Shown: positions 46,081 to 56,847 of the stretch, piece after piece
Position numbering within the stretch: position 1 is the stretch's first letter
Layout of the letters: the number at the start of each line of letters is the position of its first letter
Origin: Globisporangium splendens
Taxonomy: Eukaryota > Oomycota > Peronosporomycetes > Pythiales > Pythiaceae
Direction of reading: 5' to 3'
Length of the DNA: 64,000 nt
Assembly: GCA_006386115.1 (NCBI GenBank)
Contig: VFIW01000028.1
Span: 124,001-188,000, forward strand
Notes under the pieces: generated by a model
Seen by the model: only the letters and a program-made list of their open reading frames with translations
Databases searched by the model: none
What the model was told of the DNA's origin: nothing
Translations under genes and position numbers: made by a program

Positions 46081-47945
46081 ATGCTCTCTTCGGGTTTTCT
46101 CTATTCGTGGATCCCTTGTGGCAGAACGAGTGTGTATGGTTGCTGAGCTGTTGGATCCATTGGGTGCTTGGAGCGATCGGGGTGGTAGTAGCAGCGAGTG
46201 AGACCGTGTACGAGCAGCTCCGCGATGCCGTGTTCGACAACGACAAGGCGCGGCTGCAAGAGCTCTTGCAGCAGCACGACGGCGTCGTCGACGTCGACCA
46301 TTTCGACGCTGGCGGGCAGACGCTGCTCCACTTGGCGGGTTTCTGGGGCCGCATGGAGCTCGTCAAGGTGCTGCTCAGCGCGAACGCGAGCCTCAAGACC
46401 AAGAACGCTGCCGGGTGCACTGCTCTAGATCTGGCGACCCACTGGGGCCATTCGGTCGTCGCAGAAGTGATTCGCCTCCGCGGCGGACGCAGCGTCTGGG
46501 AGGAGAAGTTCGGGCACATGCAGGTCCAGGTCGAAGAGCTCAAGCTCCATGCGATCCATGCGCAGACCCAGTTGGCTGACAGCAAGCGCGAATGCGAGCG
46601 CTTGCGAGACGCTTTTCACGAATCGCACGCCAAGTGCGAAGAAAAGTGCTCATGCGCTCAGCAGCCATGCACTTGGAGTCCCCCAGCGAGAGGTGCAGAC
46701 GCTGACTGCCGAGGTGACACGGCTCCAGCTCGCGCTTCACGAGCTAACCACAACGTACCATACGACGCTGATCGAGAAAGCCAAAGCCGAGCATCTGCAG
46801 CACGAGTCCCAGCAGGAGACGCTCGCGGTGATCGCGCACCGAGACGAGATGCTGCAGGTCATGCAGGGGTCGATACGCAAGCAGGAAGACGCGGCTTACA
46901 ATTGGCAACGCGCCGAGGTTGCAGCGGCGATCGCCGAGTCGCGGCGCGATTCGTTCCAGAAGAAGCACGTCGCAGCACTTGGCGAGCTCGTGATCATCAC
47001 AGCGCGACTCGATACCGCCGAAGATGAGCTCACGGTCCTGAAAACCGACCTCGCCGAGCATATTTACGAGAAGAAACGCGAACAAAAGATCAAAAAGTGC
47101 GCTGCGCGAGCGATGAGCCACGTGTCTGGGAACACCGCTTCTAATGGAAGCTCATCGCCTGCGCCGACAAGCTCGACTTCCTCTCCGTCGCTGCTTGCCT
47201 CGAGCAAAGTGCTTCCCCGCAAGTCACACAGTGAAGAAGCAGCCTCATTGTCATCGTCACCGCCGCCATCCACTCCAGCAACAACAGCGACGAAGAAGAA
47301 ATATTTCTCGTTAGCCGCTCGTGAATTCGGTGAGCGGCTCCGGAACGAAGAGCTCACCAAGCAGAAAGCCCGTGCGATGCGCCACGCTAACACGGAGAAC
47401 CAGTACCTCACAACAGCCTCGTCGCATCGGAGCGAGCACCACTTCGAGGAAGAGTTTGTGGCCACGTTGCAGAGCTTCACGACGACGCGAGACGCGAAAT
47501 GGAACGCGCTGAAGAAAGACCGCGACCACCAGGCACGGTTTTCACGAAGTGTACTCGCTCGACCGATCGCGACAGCGCCGCACTTACAGATGCGCCATGG
47601 TCATCCCGATGAGGACGGAGGAGGACGATTTTGTCCACCTGGCGAGGACACCGACGTGATCCATCCATTCCGTCCTCACCACTTGGTGGTGACACCAGTT
47701 CTGCTACCAAAAGCAGCAAGCCACGGAGTCAGCTTCTACGCTATGGACTCTACGAAAAGTATGCCCGACCAGCGTACGTGGACAATGTGCTTCGACCCGT
47801 GACGTCGCCACTGGAAGTTCGCATGCAGACCGCGTTTTTCGCCCGAGAGGAGAATCAACAAACGGGTCCGAGCCACGACAAGCAGCAGGATGGTGAGAGA
47901 CCAGTAGTCGAAGACACGTCGCGATTCTTGCCGTCCGTTCGATGA
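46081..47945 (+). pseudogene. Ankyrin-repeat / coiled-coil protein with single-base frame breaks
   Basis: Two ankyrin-type repeats (DAGGQTLLHLAGFWGRMELV and GCTALDLATHWGHSVVAEVI, 46300-46480) are followed by about 170 residues of coiled coil. After that comes a Ser/Pro-rich linker and a conserved-looking tail (YGLYEKYARPAYVDNVLR). A 65-nt GT-AG intron (46130-46194) joins a short first exon starting at 46081 to the ankyrin frame. Alternatively the ATG at 46136 needs a one-base shift. Further frame changes are needed near 46650, near 47540 (inside a TTTT run, where one T fewer restores HEVYSLDRSR) and near 47660. Sequence on both sides of each break is coherent, so base-call errors are as likely as true decay. 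Function unknown. Confidence 0.55.
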
Positions 47946-48161
47946 CAACGCATGGAAAATGAATGGATGTTTGTGAATGTTGGCCGAGTAAAAATCAACG
48001 TTGTTAGAGGACACACGAACATGAGCTCAATGCCATCGTGGCTTCATGAATTTCAACCCACTACCTGTCTGGGCTCAAGAAGTGAGTCTAGAACAAAAGC
48101 AACACACAAGAAGCCCAGGTTTAGATCATTTTCACGTCGTCTTGTGCATTGGTTATCGTAT

Positions 48162-49391
48162 TCACGCTTGCTTAGGATCTCGGATGCTTCTTTGAACACT
48201 CGGGTCTCTCAAAATGTGACCCCGTGGACTCGGAAGTGAAGAGCTGCGACTACTGCTAACAGCACCAGCTGAGGACGCCATCGCGTTGTCATTGCTACCA
48301 ATGCGATCGTAGTCGTCTGAGCTTGCTGCTGTCTGTGGGTGCTGATTTTGATGTCGCGCGTGCCCGTTTCTCGTTGGCGATGCTGCACACGAGACCAATT
48401 TCGTCTTCCGCGGAGAATCTGGTCGCTTTGTGGGACTCGTGACCAAATACTGCATTGTATGCCCCGAGAGCGGATCATAGATCTCGAGCGTCGGCGTCGC
48501 TACTTGCTTCGCCTCTTGCATGACCTGGACAAATTGCGTCTGGCGATGCTGCACGAGGTCCACGAGCTGCTTGGTCTCCTTCTCGTGCATCGCCTTGGTC
48601 ATCAGAAACGTGCGTTGCTGGAGCTCAAGGTCGTTTCGCATCTGCTGCATCGCCCAGCGGTGCTTTTCGCGCTCCTTCTCCATTTCGTCGACACGGTTCA
48701 GCAATTCGCGCTGACGCTCGCTCAGCTGGCGCACACGGGCTCGCAGTTTCTTGCACAAAATCGCGTCGCCGCCACCGTTGGGATCGTTTTCCAGGCTCTC
48801 GATGCGTGCTGCGAGCGTTTGGTTTTCAGAGACCAGCGAGCGCTGCGAGTCGTCCAATTTCTGCTTTTCCTGCACCAGTCGGTCGACGATCGCATGCTCG
48901 CGCTCCAGTTCCTCTTCGAGTTCGGGTTTAATGAGCTCGTACAGCACGTGAGCCAACTGAGCACTGAACGCATCAATCGCATGGTGAACACGCTGGATGG
49001 TCTCCGTTCGGTCCCGCTGCAGCAACTCGTTCATCTCTCTACCAGCTTTCTCGTGGTTCTCAATGGCTTGAATCTGTCGTTCGTGGTGGTCTGCGTCGTT
49101 ACGAGATGCATTCGCTGACTCCGCACTCGTAGACACCGTGCCTCGTGGGTCTCGCGTCAAGCCATCAAGCGCCTGAAGTGTGTCGTAGAGCGACCGCTCT
49201 TTCCACAACTGGATCGCGTTCGAGATCTCCCGTACATTCTGCGCACATGCGGCCGCGCATTGCGTTTTCAGGGTCTCAATGAGCGGCACAACTTCCGCTG
49301 GCAGCGCCGAAGAGAACTCATTGGAGTCGGCGACTATGCCCTTCCGCACAAACGTGCTATTCAATGACCGCAACGCAGCCATGGACGCCAT
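48162..49391 (-). CDS. Coiled-coil protein of unknown function
   Basis: Single-exon gene of 409 aa. The N-terminal 60 residues (MASMAALRSLNSTFV onward) are mixed. Residues about 95-310 are a nearly continuous coiled coil (for example ELEEELEREHAIVDRLVQEK, SERQRELLNRVDEMEKEREK). The C-terminal 100 residues are Ser/Pro/Arg-rich and probably disordered, with the motif EIYDPLSGHTMQYL just before. No catalytic motif is seen. I used the first true ATG at 49391. The gene is convergent with the ankyrin/coiled-coil gene (217 bp apart). The long helix could suit a centrosomal or axonemal scaffold, but that is speculation. Confidence 0.75.
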   Translation of the reverse strand: MASMAALRSLNSTFVRKGIVADSNEFSSALPAEVVPLIETLKTQCAAACAQNVREISNAIQLWKERSLYDTLQALDGLTRDPRGTVSTSAESANASRNDADHHERQIQAIENHEKAGREMNELLQRDRTETIQRVHHAIDAFSAQLAHVLYELIKPELEEELEREHAIVDRLVQEKQKLDDSQRSLVSENQTLAARIESLENDPNGGGDAILCKKLRARVRQLSERQRELLNRVDEMEKEREKHRWAMQQMRNDLELQQRTFLMTKAMHEKETKQLVDLVQHRQTQFVQVMQEAKQVATPTLEIYDPLSGHTMQYLVTSPTKRPDSPRKTKLVSCAASPTRNGHARHQNQHPQTAASSDDYDRIGSNDNAMASSAGAVSSSRSSSLPSPRGHILRDPSVQRSIRDPKQA

Positions 49392-49517
49392 TGTCCACGC
49401 CAATCAGCCTTCAAAGGGTAGCTTTGTTGTTGTTGTCATAATCATAGCCACAGCTCGCACTTCGCCATGCAAGAATAATAATAATAGATACGACTCGTTC
49501 TAGGTACGTGGGAGTTG

Positions 49518-51310
49518 TCAGTCGATCTGAGGGTACAAGATGTCGTACATGCACTTGAGCATGGCGTGGCCCCAGCGCGCGATGCCGTCGCGGATCTCGA
49601 GCCGCGTCTGTGGGGAGATCTCGACGCCCGCGTGGTTCAGTTTCAGGAACGCGCCGCGCGTCATCACCACCACGAGCTCCTCTTCGTGGGGCGCATCTTT
49701 TTTCTTGCGCATGTGCTGCGAGAGCACGACGCACGCCGAGATGTCCTTGCGTACGCGGCCGCTTGGCGCGTACGGGTGCAGGTCGTCGTCATCGACCGAG
49801 TCCACGGCGATGATGCCGCACGGAGCGCCCTTGGACGGCGCGTGCTCGTCAAAGTACTGCGCAAACATGACGCCATTGAGCTCCAGCTCGATGCCGTGCT
49901 CATTCGAGAGCAGCCGGTGGTTCGAAATGCTCTTGTCAATGGTATCATAGCAGTCACGCATCGGGATGTGGCCGAGCTTCTCCGAGATGCTCACCTCCAT
50001 GTTCATGAGGTAGAAGAAGAGCGCGTCGTACACCTGCTTGACGCTGCGCACGCCCTCGAACTGCAGCATCTCGAAGCGCACGCAGCAGTACTCGCCCTGC
50101 GCGTTGTCGAACCGGTCGTCCGTCATGTGCGGCTTGAGTGGGTCGAGTGAGCGCGTGCGTGCCTGGATGTAGTCGTACGCGCTCTGCAGCTTCCGGTCCT
50201 TGAGCGCCAGCAGCGTCGCCTGGCGCTCGTGCCACTCACGGCCCAGGTGGATGTACGTCGTCAACGGACTCACGAGTTGCGCATTCTACATCACAATATC
50301 AATCATAGAGTAAGAAACCCAGCATAATAAGCACACACACATATATATATATATATGAAATGCCGCCCGTACCAGACACTCATGGACAGCCGACTGCGCG
50401 TTCGCGAGCCCGAGTTGCTGCTCGCGCAGCGCTTCGCGCATCGCCTCGTTGCGCTGCAAACGCGCCTCCAGGTCGCGGTGGCGGCTGAGGTCGGGAATCC
50501 CCGCGCGCTCCTTTAGGAACGCCACCTGCGCCTGCAGCGTCTGCAATTCCTTCAGCAGCACGTCCTTCTCTTCCTGCATATATATATATATATATACATA
50601 CAACATAAGAATCAGCATTTTTCTCGCCATGTATACGCATTTCTGACAGCAGAACGCACCTTGCGTACGGCGTATGTGGGTTTCCGGATGCGGACTTTCC
50701 GCTTCGGTTTGTTCGTCTCCTGCGACGCAGTGATCTCGTCGCCATTTTCATTCGGCTCACTGGTGACGGCGGCCGCTCCTGTCGACGTCAGTTCGCCTCC
50801 GCTGCTGCTGCTGCTCACGCTCGCGGCGTCGCTCTCGACGGCGGCATCTTCACTCATATTCACCGTCGCCACTGGCCGTAGCGGCTTGATGGGCGTCGTC
50901 TTCTTGCTCTTCTTGAGTAACTGTGTCGTGTCTAGTGGCGTGCTGGTCACGGCCGTGACGCCAGCGGCGCCGAGTTTGCGCTTGATACTCGGCAGTTTAA
51001 ATCGCGGCTCGAGCTTCTTGTTGGCTGTGGCGTCGTCGCCATCGCGCGACGTCGTCCCGAACGCAGACAGCGACGCGGGCGACGCGCATGGCGACGAGCC
51101 CACGGAGCGATAGCCGGTGCCAGGGACGGCGACTGGCGTGGCAGGGGACGCTGAGGTGGGGGACGCCGAGGTGGCGAAGAGCGCCGTCATGCTCTCGGCC
51201 GCGATCTGCACGGCGCGCTGCTGGTAGTCGGGGAACGGCATCTTGGGCTCTGCGGGGGACTTGCGCTCTGACGAAGGCGGCGGCTTCTGCCATGTTGACT
51301 CGACCATCAT
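49518..51310 (-). CDS. M96 mating-specific-type protein, paralogue 1
   Basis: Three exons. Exon 1 (51310 to about 50661) is a Ser/Ala/Lys-rich, disordered region ending in a basic stretch KPKRKVRIRKPTYAVRK. Exon 2 begins EEKDVLLKELQTLQAQVAFL, a basic-plus-leucine-heptad layout like a bZIP-type dimerisation helix. Exon 3 (PLTTYIHLGREWHERQATLL to TRLEIRDGIARWGH) is an about 245-residue domain with alternating strands and helices, similar to START-like regions. This combination is the one annotated in oomycetes as the M96 mating-specific family, named for a Phytophthora infestans transcript induced in mating. Molecular function is not established; the basic region suggests nuclear DNA binding. 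Both introns contain (TA)n tracts. Confidence 0.7.
50332..50357. repeat. (AC)n(AT)n microsatellite in intron 2 of M96 paralogue 1
   Basis: ACACACAC followed by nine AT dinucleotides lies just inside the donor side of the second intron of the gene at 49518-51310. Confidence 0.9.
50575..50598. repeat. (TA)n microsatellite in intron 1 of M96 paralogue 1
   Basis: About eleven TA dinucleotides lie immediately before the GCAG acceptor of the first intron, occupying the place of a polypyrimidine tract on the transcribed strand. Confidence 0.9.
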
Positions 51311-52532
51311 GCGCACACGCAGATTACACTCTGGCAAAGTCACGATCAGACGCCGCCAGTGGCTCAGAACACGCATCACCTCTCTTCATGAACAATTGTT
51401 ATAATACATATAGTGTTCAGACAGCATGGTGCATTATTGACTTTTGCGTGGTGAATGACCTGTGTAAGTCGATACTCGAGACAGGAAGCATGAGACTATC
51501 CGCCTTGTACATGGGTGCGCTTTTCTATGGAATTTTCTCGCGTTTGGGGGGATGGGGCCACTAACGAGAGGGAGCAATACGGTGGGGAGCAATCCCAAAG
51601 CGATTACGCAGGCAGTGTCGGATTGTGTCGCATACCGAGTGCGCGTCAACAAAACCGAGGTGATGATGACATGCTTTTTGGTACCAAAACGGTCCTAAAA
51701 GGGGATATTCTTCAGAGAAAAGTTCAAAAGCCATTTACATGGAGACTAATCATCGTCTCTGAACTTTGTGAAAGTATGGAAACCAGAAAAAAGCTCCCTA
51801 TTTGATTTTTCAAGGGGCTGATGCGACAAGAAGCCATTTGATGCTGAAAAAGAGCATGATCATGCGGAAAAGGACGAAGGAGCCAGCCATCACAACTGTC
51901 GTTTACGGTGCATGCTGCACTGCCTCCTCGAACCGCAGATTACTCCCGTTTTCTTGGAACAGGATTACCTGGATGCGCTAGTTCGTGGTTCGCCCAGAAT
52001 AAGCGCAGGACCGTCAACAAATGGCTGCGATGATGGCCGCCGCATGTGTTTTGGAGTCCTGCGAGGGTCAACTATGCTTGCGACACAGGACGAGGATGAC
52101 TTCATTTCGGCAAGCTGCTCGATCTTATCATGCGGCTCGTGGCGTGTGATACTTTTGACTGACTGGACAGGAGGCGAGGCAACCAACTGGAGATACCAAA
52201 GTATCAAGATCGCTTTACTGCACAAGATTTTGCTCTCGAAGCAGAGAGTAATTCGTGGTGTCCACCTGTTGATGCTGAGCATCAAATCACTTTTACGACC
52301 TTTCTCTTGACATGAGGCTCAACGATGAAATAGTAAAAAGACACTGATACTCAAGTATCAATACGCTTTTACGCTCTATTCTGTCATTTTTATCACTTCT
52401 GATGGATGCGTTTGTCCTGCCATGACATTCAACGAGACTTTGCTTGGTTACCTTCCTTATCTTTCCGCACCAGCTCCAACACACCGCTGCATCGATCCCC
52501 ATCACAGAAATCGCAGTTCTAAATCGACACGC
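51311..52532. other. 1.2-kb spacer between M96 paralogues 1 and 2
   Basis: Open frames here are short and without motifs on either strand. The part nearest 51310 must hold the promoter of paralogue 1, and the part nearest 52533 the 3' end of paralogue 2. Nothing else is recognised. Confidence 0.5.
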
Positions 52533-54068
52533 TCACCCCCGTGGTGCACCTGATCTCAAAATCTCATTGATGGCATTCACCATCACATCGGCCCAGTCCA
52601 CCACATCGTCCCTGACATTCTGCGTCGCATTGAACGCACAGTGCAACTTGACAAACTTGGCGTAGGACATGACGACGACCAGTTCATCGCTCTTGCCCTC
52701 GTCCGCTCGCGGTCGCAAATGTGGCGTCAGCTCAATGGCCACCGACACGTCTTTCCGAATGCGCTCGCTTGGGGTTCGTGGATACAACGTATCTTCGTCC
52801 ACGAAGTCGACAGTGACGACACCACACGGCTCGCCATTCGTGAGCTCATGGTTCTCAAAGTACTTGGCAAACATCGCGTCGTTGGATTCCGTGCGGATGC
52901 CGTTGTAGTTGGACACCAAACGATAGGTACAAACACTTTTCTCGATGTTGTCGTAGTCGTCGCGGACCGTGATGTGTCCGAGTTGCTCCGAGACCATGAT
53001 CTCCATGTGGGTCAAGTAGAACAGCAGCGCATCGTACACTTGCTTCACGCTCTTCACATTCTCGAACTGAATCACGTCGAACCGTAGTAAACAGTAGTTT
53101 CCGTGAATATCCTCAAAGCGTTCGTCGGAGCGATGTGAGGTCAGCGGATTCAGAAATCGCGTTCGCGCGTGCACGTACTCGAGAGCATGTTGCAGTTTGG
53201 TGTCTTTCATACCCAGCAGCGTTTCACGACGTTTATCCCAATCCGTTCCAAGATGGATGAATGTGCTCAACGGATTCCTTTGATCTACATACTTCAATAT
53301 CAAGCACAACGCCAGAGAGGCACACCACTTGAGTATCAACGTCATTCCACGTCAACCCACAAGATGTTCAGATTGGTACCAAGGAGCCCGAGACGACCGA
53401 TTGAGCTGTGGCGAGCCCGATTTGCTGGCTTCGAGCCGCTTCCTGTAACACCTCGTTCTCCTGTTTCACCTCTGCGAGGCTGCGGTCGGGGATCCCCGCT
53501 TGCTTGCGCAGCCACTTGGCTCGTGCTTCGAGCACCTCAAGCTCTTCCAGCAGCAGTTCCTTCTCTTCCTACAGCAGCCACCCAAAAGTACCAGGTACTA
53601 CAAATACGTAAGGTATCAACACTACTGATACCAGCATCTTGACACACATGAACCTGCCTTTCGGATGGTAAAAGTCGACTTCTTCTTCTTGACTTCGGTC
53701 GCCTTTGCGCTGTGCGTCGGGGATTCGTCGTGTGGGGACTCGCTCTTCGATCTGCTCTTTCGTTTTCGTGATACACCCATTGGTCGTTCACTCTCTGTTC
53801 CATCTGTAGTCGCTGAGTCTTTCTCTGCAGGCGATGCTCGTGGCGAAGCAACAGCTTTTGATGGTTGCTTACGCTGAGGACTCACCTTCCGATTCTCTGG
53901 TCTCCACTCCTCGTTACCGTCTTCCAGCGCGTCTGGCGTCCAGTGAATCGTCCTGCCGAGTGCACGAGGAAGAGCAGCAGCAGAAGGTGAAGGATGCACG
54001 TGCCGCAGCGTCGAGACTGCGTCCCGCGACGGCGTCATGCGCTCGCTGCCGATAAGGAGCTTCTCCAT
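52533..54068 (-). CDS. M96 mating-specific-type protein, paralogue 2
   Basis: Same three-part organisation as paralogue 1. Exon 1 from the ATG at 54068 (MEKLLIGSERMTPS) is Ser/Pro/Lys-rich and ends VKKKKSTFTIRK. Exon 2 begins EEKELLLEELEVLEARAKWL. Exon 3 starts NPLSTFIHLGTDWDKRRETL, continues with ENVKSVKQVYDALLFYLTHM, and ends RSGAPRG. The motif VKSVKQVYDAL and the pattern GHITVRDDYDNIEKS are shared by all three copies. Divergence from paralogue 1 is substantial, so the duplication is old. An upstream in-frame GTG is not used. Confidence 0.7.
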
Positions 54069-54260
54069 TTTTCGAGCGTGCTCTGTCCAAAATGTGTGCA
54101 CGACAGAGTGATGGTCTCAACCCTCGGTTAAATACCCACATGCTTCATTGAAGAGATAATTGAGATATGCGGATGTAAAACGCGCAATATGCATACTGCT
54201 TCACGTATTTAATAGAAAAGGCGGGTTTAACAGATGTTTGGATGCTGAAAACTCATTCTT

Positions 54261-55487
54261 TTACAATGCTGCTGCATCCGACGACGTCTTGAGAATGCCG
54301 TTGATCACATTCACCATGACGTGACACCAGGCTGTGACACCGCTGTGCAGCTTCTCAACGATCTCGGACTCGAGGGGGAACTCTGCGTGATGGAGCTTGA
54401 AGAACTTGGCGCGCTTCATGACAACCACCAACTCGGTGCTCCCACAAGGCAGCTGACGCCAGTGGGGACTCAACACAAACGCTGCCGTTATGTCTTTCCG
54501 AATCCGCTCGCGTGGCAGGTACGGGTACAACGTGTCATCGTCGACGTAGTCCACAGCGACGACCCCACAGGGACCACTTTCACGGTCATCGTAGTATTCA
54601 GCAAGCAACACGCCGTTGGACTCGACTGGAGTGCCGTGGACAGTGGAAAACAAGCGGTAGTTCGACACGCTGTTCTCGATCGTAAGATAGTCATCGCGGA
54701 CAGTGATGAACCCTAACTGCTCGGAGATATTGATCTCGATATTGAACAAGTACTGCAGCAGCGCCTCGTAGACTTGCTTCACGCTCTTGACGTTGGCGAA
54801 TTGCACGATGTCGAAGCCGGTCCCACAGCAATCGCCTTGATCGGTTTCAAATTGCTCCTCGGAGAGAAAGCTTTTCAAGGGGTCTATCTCTTGCGACCGG
54901 ATGCTAACATACTCAAGAGCATTGCGAAGCATCGGCTCCTTCATGTTCAACAGCGCCTGTCGACGTGAGTTCCAGTCAGAGCCAAGTCGAATGAACAAAC
55001 TCAATGGATTGGTCTGTCCGCCACCCTAGCCAAGATGAATACCAAGAGTATATAAGGCGTTAATATAATGAGTGGTACGGATAATGCGACCAAAGCATTG
55101 GAAACTCACCAAGAACGTTGAGACTGCCGAGCCCAGCGCCGCCAAACTAAACTGTTGGCTTTGAATTACCTGCTGCAGCGCCATGTTGTTAATCACTTGC
55201 TCCACGATCAGGTCGCCAGACTGCTTCGTCAAGGAATCGATCTGCGCTCCCAGACTCTGCATCTCCTTCAGCAGCAACGCCTTCTCCTCCTACGCATTAA
55301 CGCAACGCATTTCCGTAACGCACGCCATATGCAAACAAATACTGAGCGAAGCCTCACGTACTTTCCGAGCTGTGAAGGTTGACTTGCGCTTGTGGCGCCG
55401 CACAGTCGGGTCTGGGTGCCCCCTGCTCGCGATAGCGCTAGGCTGAGCGTACGCCGCGCTGCTTCTTTCGCTCCGAAGCTGCTCCAT
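54261..55487 (-). CDS. M96 mating-specific-type protein, paralogue 3 (short N-terminus)
   Basis: The first exon, from the ATG at 55487 (MEQLRSERSSAAYAQP), is only about 42 residues before the basic junction RRHKRKSTFTARK. The long disordered N-terminal region of paralogues 1 and 2 is therefore mostly missing. Exon 2 begins EEKALLLKEMQSLGAQIDSL. Exon 3 contains NPLSLFIRLGSDWNSRRQAL, FANVKSVKQVYEALLQYLFN and DDYLTIENSVSNYRLF, and ends SSDAAAL. It is closest to paralogue 2. The 193 bp between this stop and the start of paralogue 2 form its neighbour's promoter. Confidence 0.7.
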
Positions 55488-56847
55488 GCTCTCGTCCTGG
55501 ACAGTCCAATTATTGACTCACCGACCGATCAAACTCGCGCACTTTCGATCCAGCCTTCTGCGTGACAGACAGCCTTGGTACCAGCTGTTTGTATCGGGAG
55601 TGCAAGTACCACGACGACAACCGACAGTCCACTACAAAGATTATTGGAAAGGGGATAATATACTGAACTGAGTATACAAGCCTCGATATGCAACGATATG
55701 CACTCATCGTGGACAGTGGTAGCGCTTATCCAAAAGAGAATCGACCAGAACAGGCTTGCAGTAGAATCCAAGGCTACGCCATGGGGTTCGCAAACCAGCA
55801 CCAACAGTCAAACAAACGTCAAAGAGCAAGGCACTCAGCCCTTCACCTTCCAATCGAACAAATGCTCGGAGGAGGAACAACGCAACATGATCCGACACTG
55901 CAAGCAAAAATTTGAGTACACACCAACCCTGCGCCAGCCGATATCGATGGAATAGGGAAACATGCTAGCGATCCTGGAAGGTGAACTCCTGATTCGACAT
56001 CTGCCCAATTCCTACGGCGAGTATGTGATGGGGTTTCCCATCACATGGGTTCTTGGGTACAAAGAGTGTGGGTCATACCCACACGGGTTCTACCACTCTC
56101 GACAAACCCACCCGTTAACCCATCAACACTCTATGTAGCCAATTTCATTTTAGCCAATAAGAACATTACATTGAAGTTTAATTTCATTGGATGATAGTCG
56201 GATTGGACACCCGACTATCTACCAATAGAAGACGCCGTAGGAACAATCCATCAGATTTGCATTTCAAACCTTAAGATTTCAATTCACTTCTCTTTTTGCA
56301 CGTTATCGCGCAAAGCTCCCTTCCTTCTTTTGGACACAGCGTTACCGCTGTGCCCTTCCTCTCGCCTGCCTTCCTCAACGCACATGTGCGCTGTGTAACG
56401 CGCATTCCAGTTACAATGTATACCTCATCTTCGGACATGGTGCAAGTTCCGAGTGTTCCGAAGATTGTTTCGACATTACGCTTTGGAGAAGCACAAAGCA
56501 ACGATGCTTCGTGCTCTTCAGTAAACGCGACAGTGTCCAGTGATTGGCTTGGCCATGTGTGTGAGGGGGACGGCGGCGCCATCGATACTCTCTTTTGTTA
56601 ATAATCTTTCTGGAGAAAATGCGCTTATCTTTCTCCCGTGTTGCTCGAAATTGTATCGCCAAATACTGGAACAGCGAATAGCAGCTGCTCCATAATGATT
56701 TTTTATTTGTGACAAGAGAGTGGGACTTTGGAAGCAGAAAAGACAAAAGTCGGAGAGAGTCCACCTCATTTCTCAACATCCTTCTTCATTTGAGCTCGCA
56801 TTCCGCCTTCTCTCGGTTTCTTCAGCGCAACCAAGAGAGACGAAAGC
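55488..56847. other. 1.4-kb intergenic region with three perfect hairpins
   Basis: No convincing gene. An open frame at about 55698-55955 has no recognised motif. Three perfect inverted repeats lie between 56023 and 56219 and are reported separately. The last few hundred bases before 56848 contain the promoter of the ankyrin-kinase gene. Confidence 0.5.
56023..56219. repeat. Cluster of three perfect short inverted repeats
   Basis: Hairpin 1 (56023-56046) has a 10-bp perfect stem ATGTGATGGG with a 4-nt loop. Hairpin 2 (56066-56084) has an 8-bp stem GTGTGGGT with a CAT loop. Hairpin 3 (56193-56219) has a 9-bp stem GATAGTCGG with a 9-nt loop. GGGTT/AACCC-type words recur between them. They could be part of a small non-autonomous element or RNA structure. 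No target-site duplication was identified. Confidence 0.6.

Noticed and set aside
55698..55955. 85-codon plus-strand open frame upstream of the hairpin cluster
   Set aside because: No family, no splice signals, and overlapping frames are equally open.
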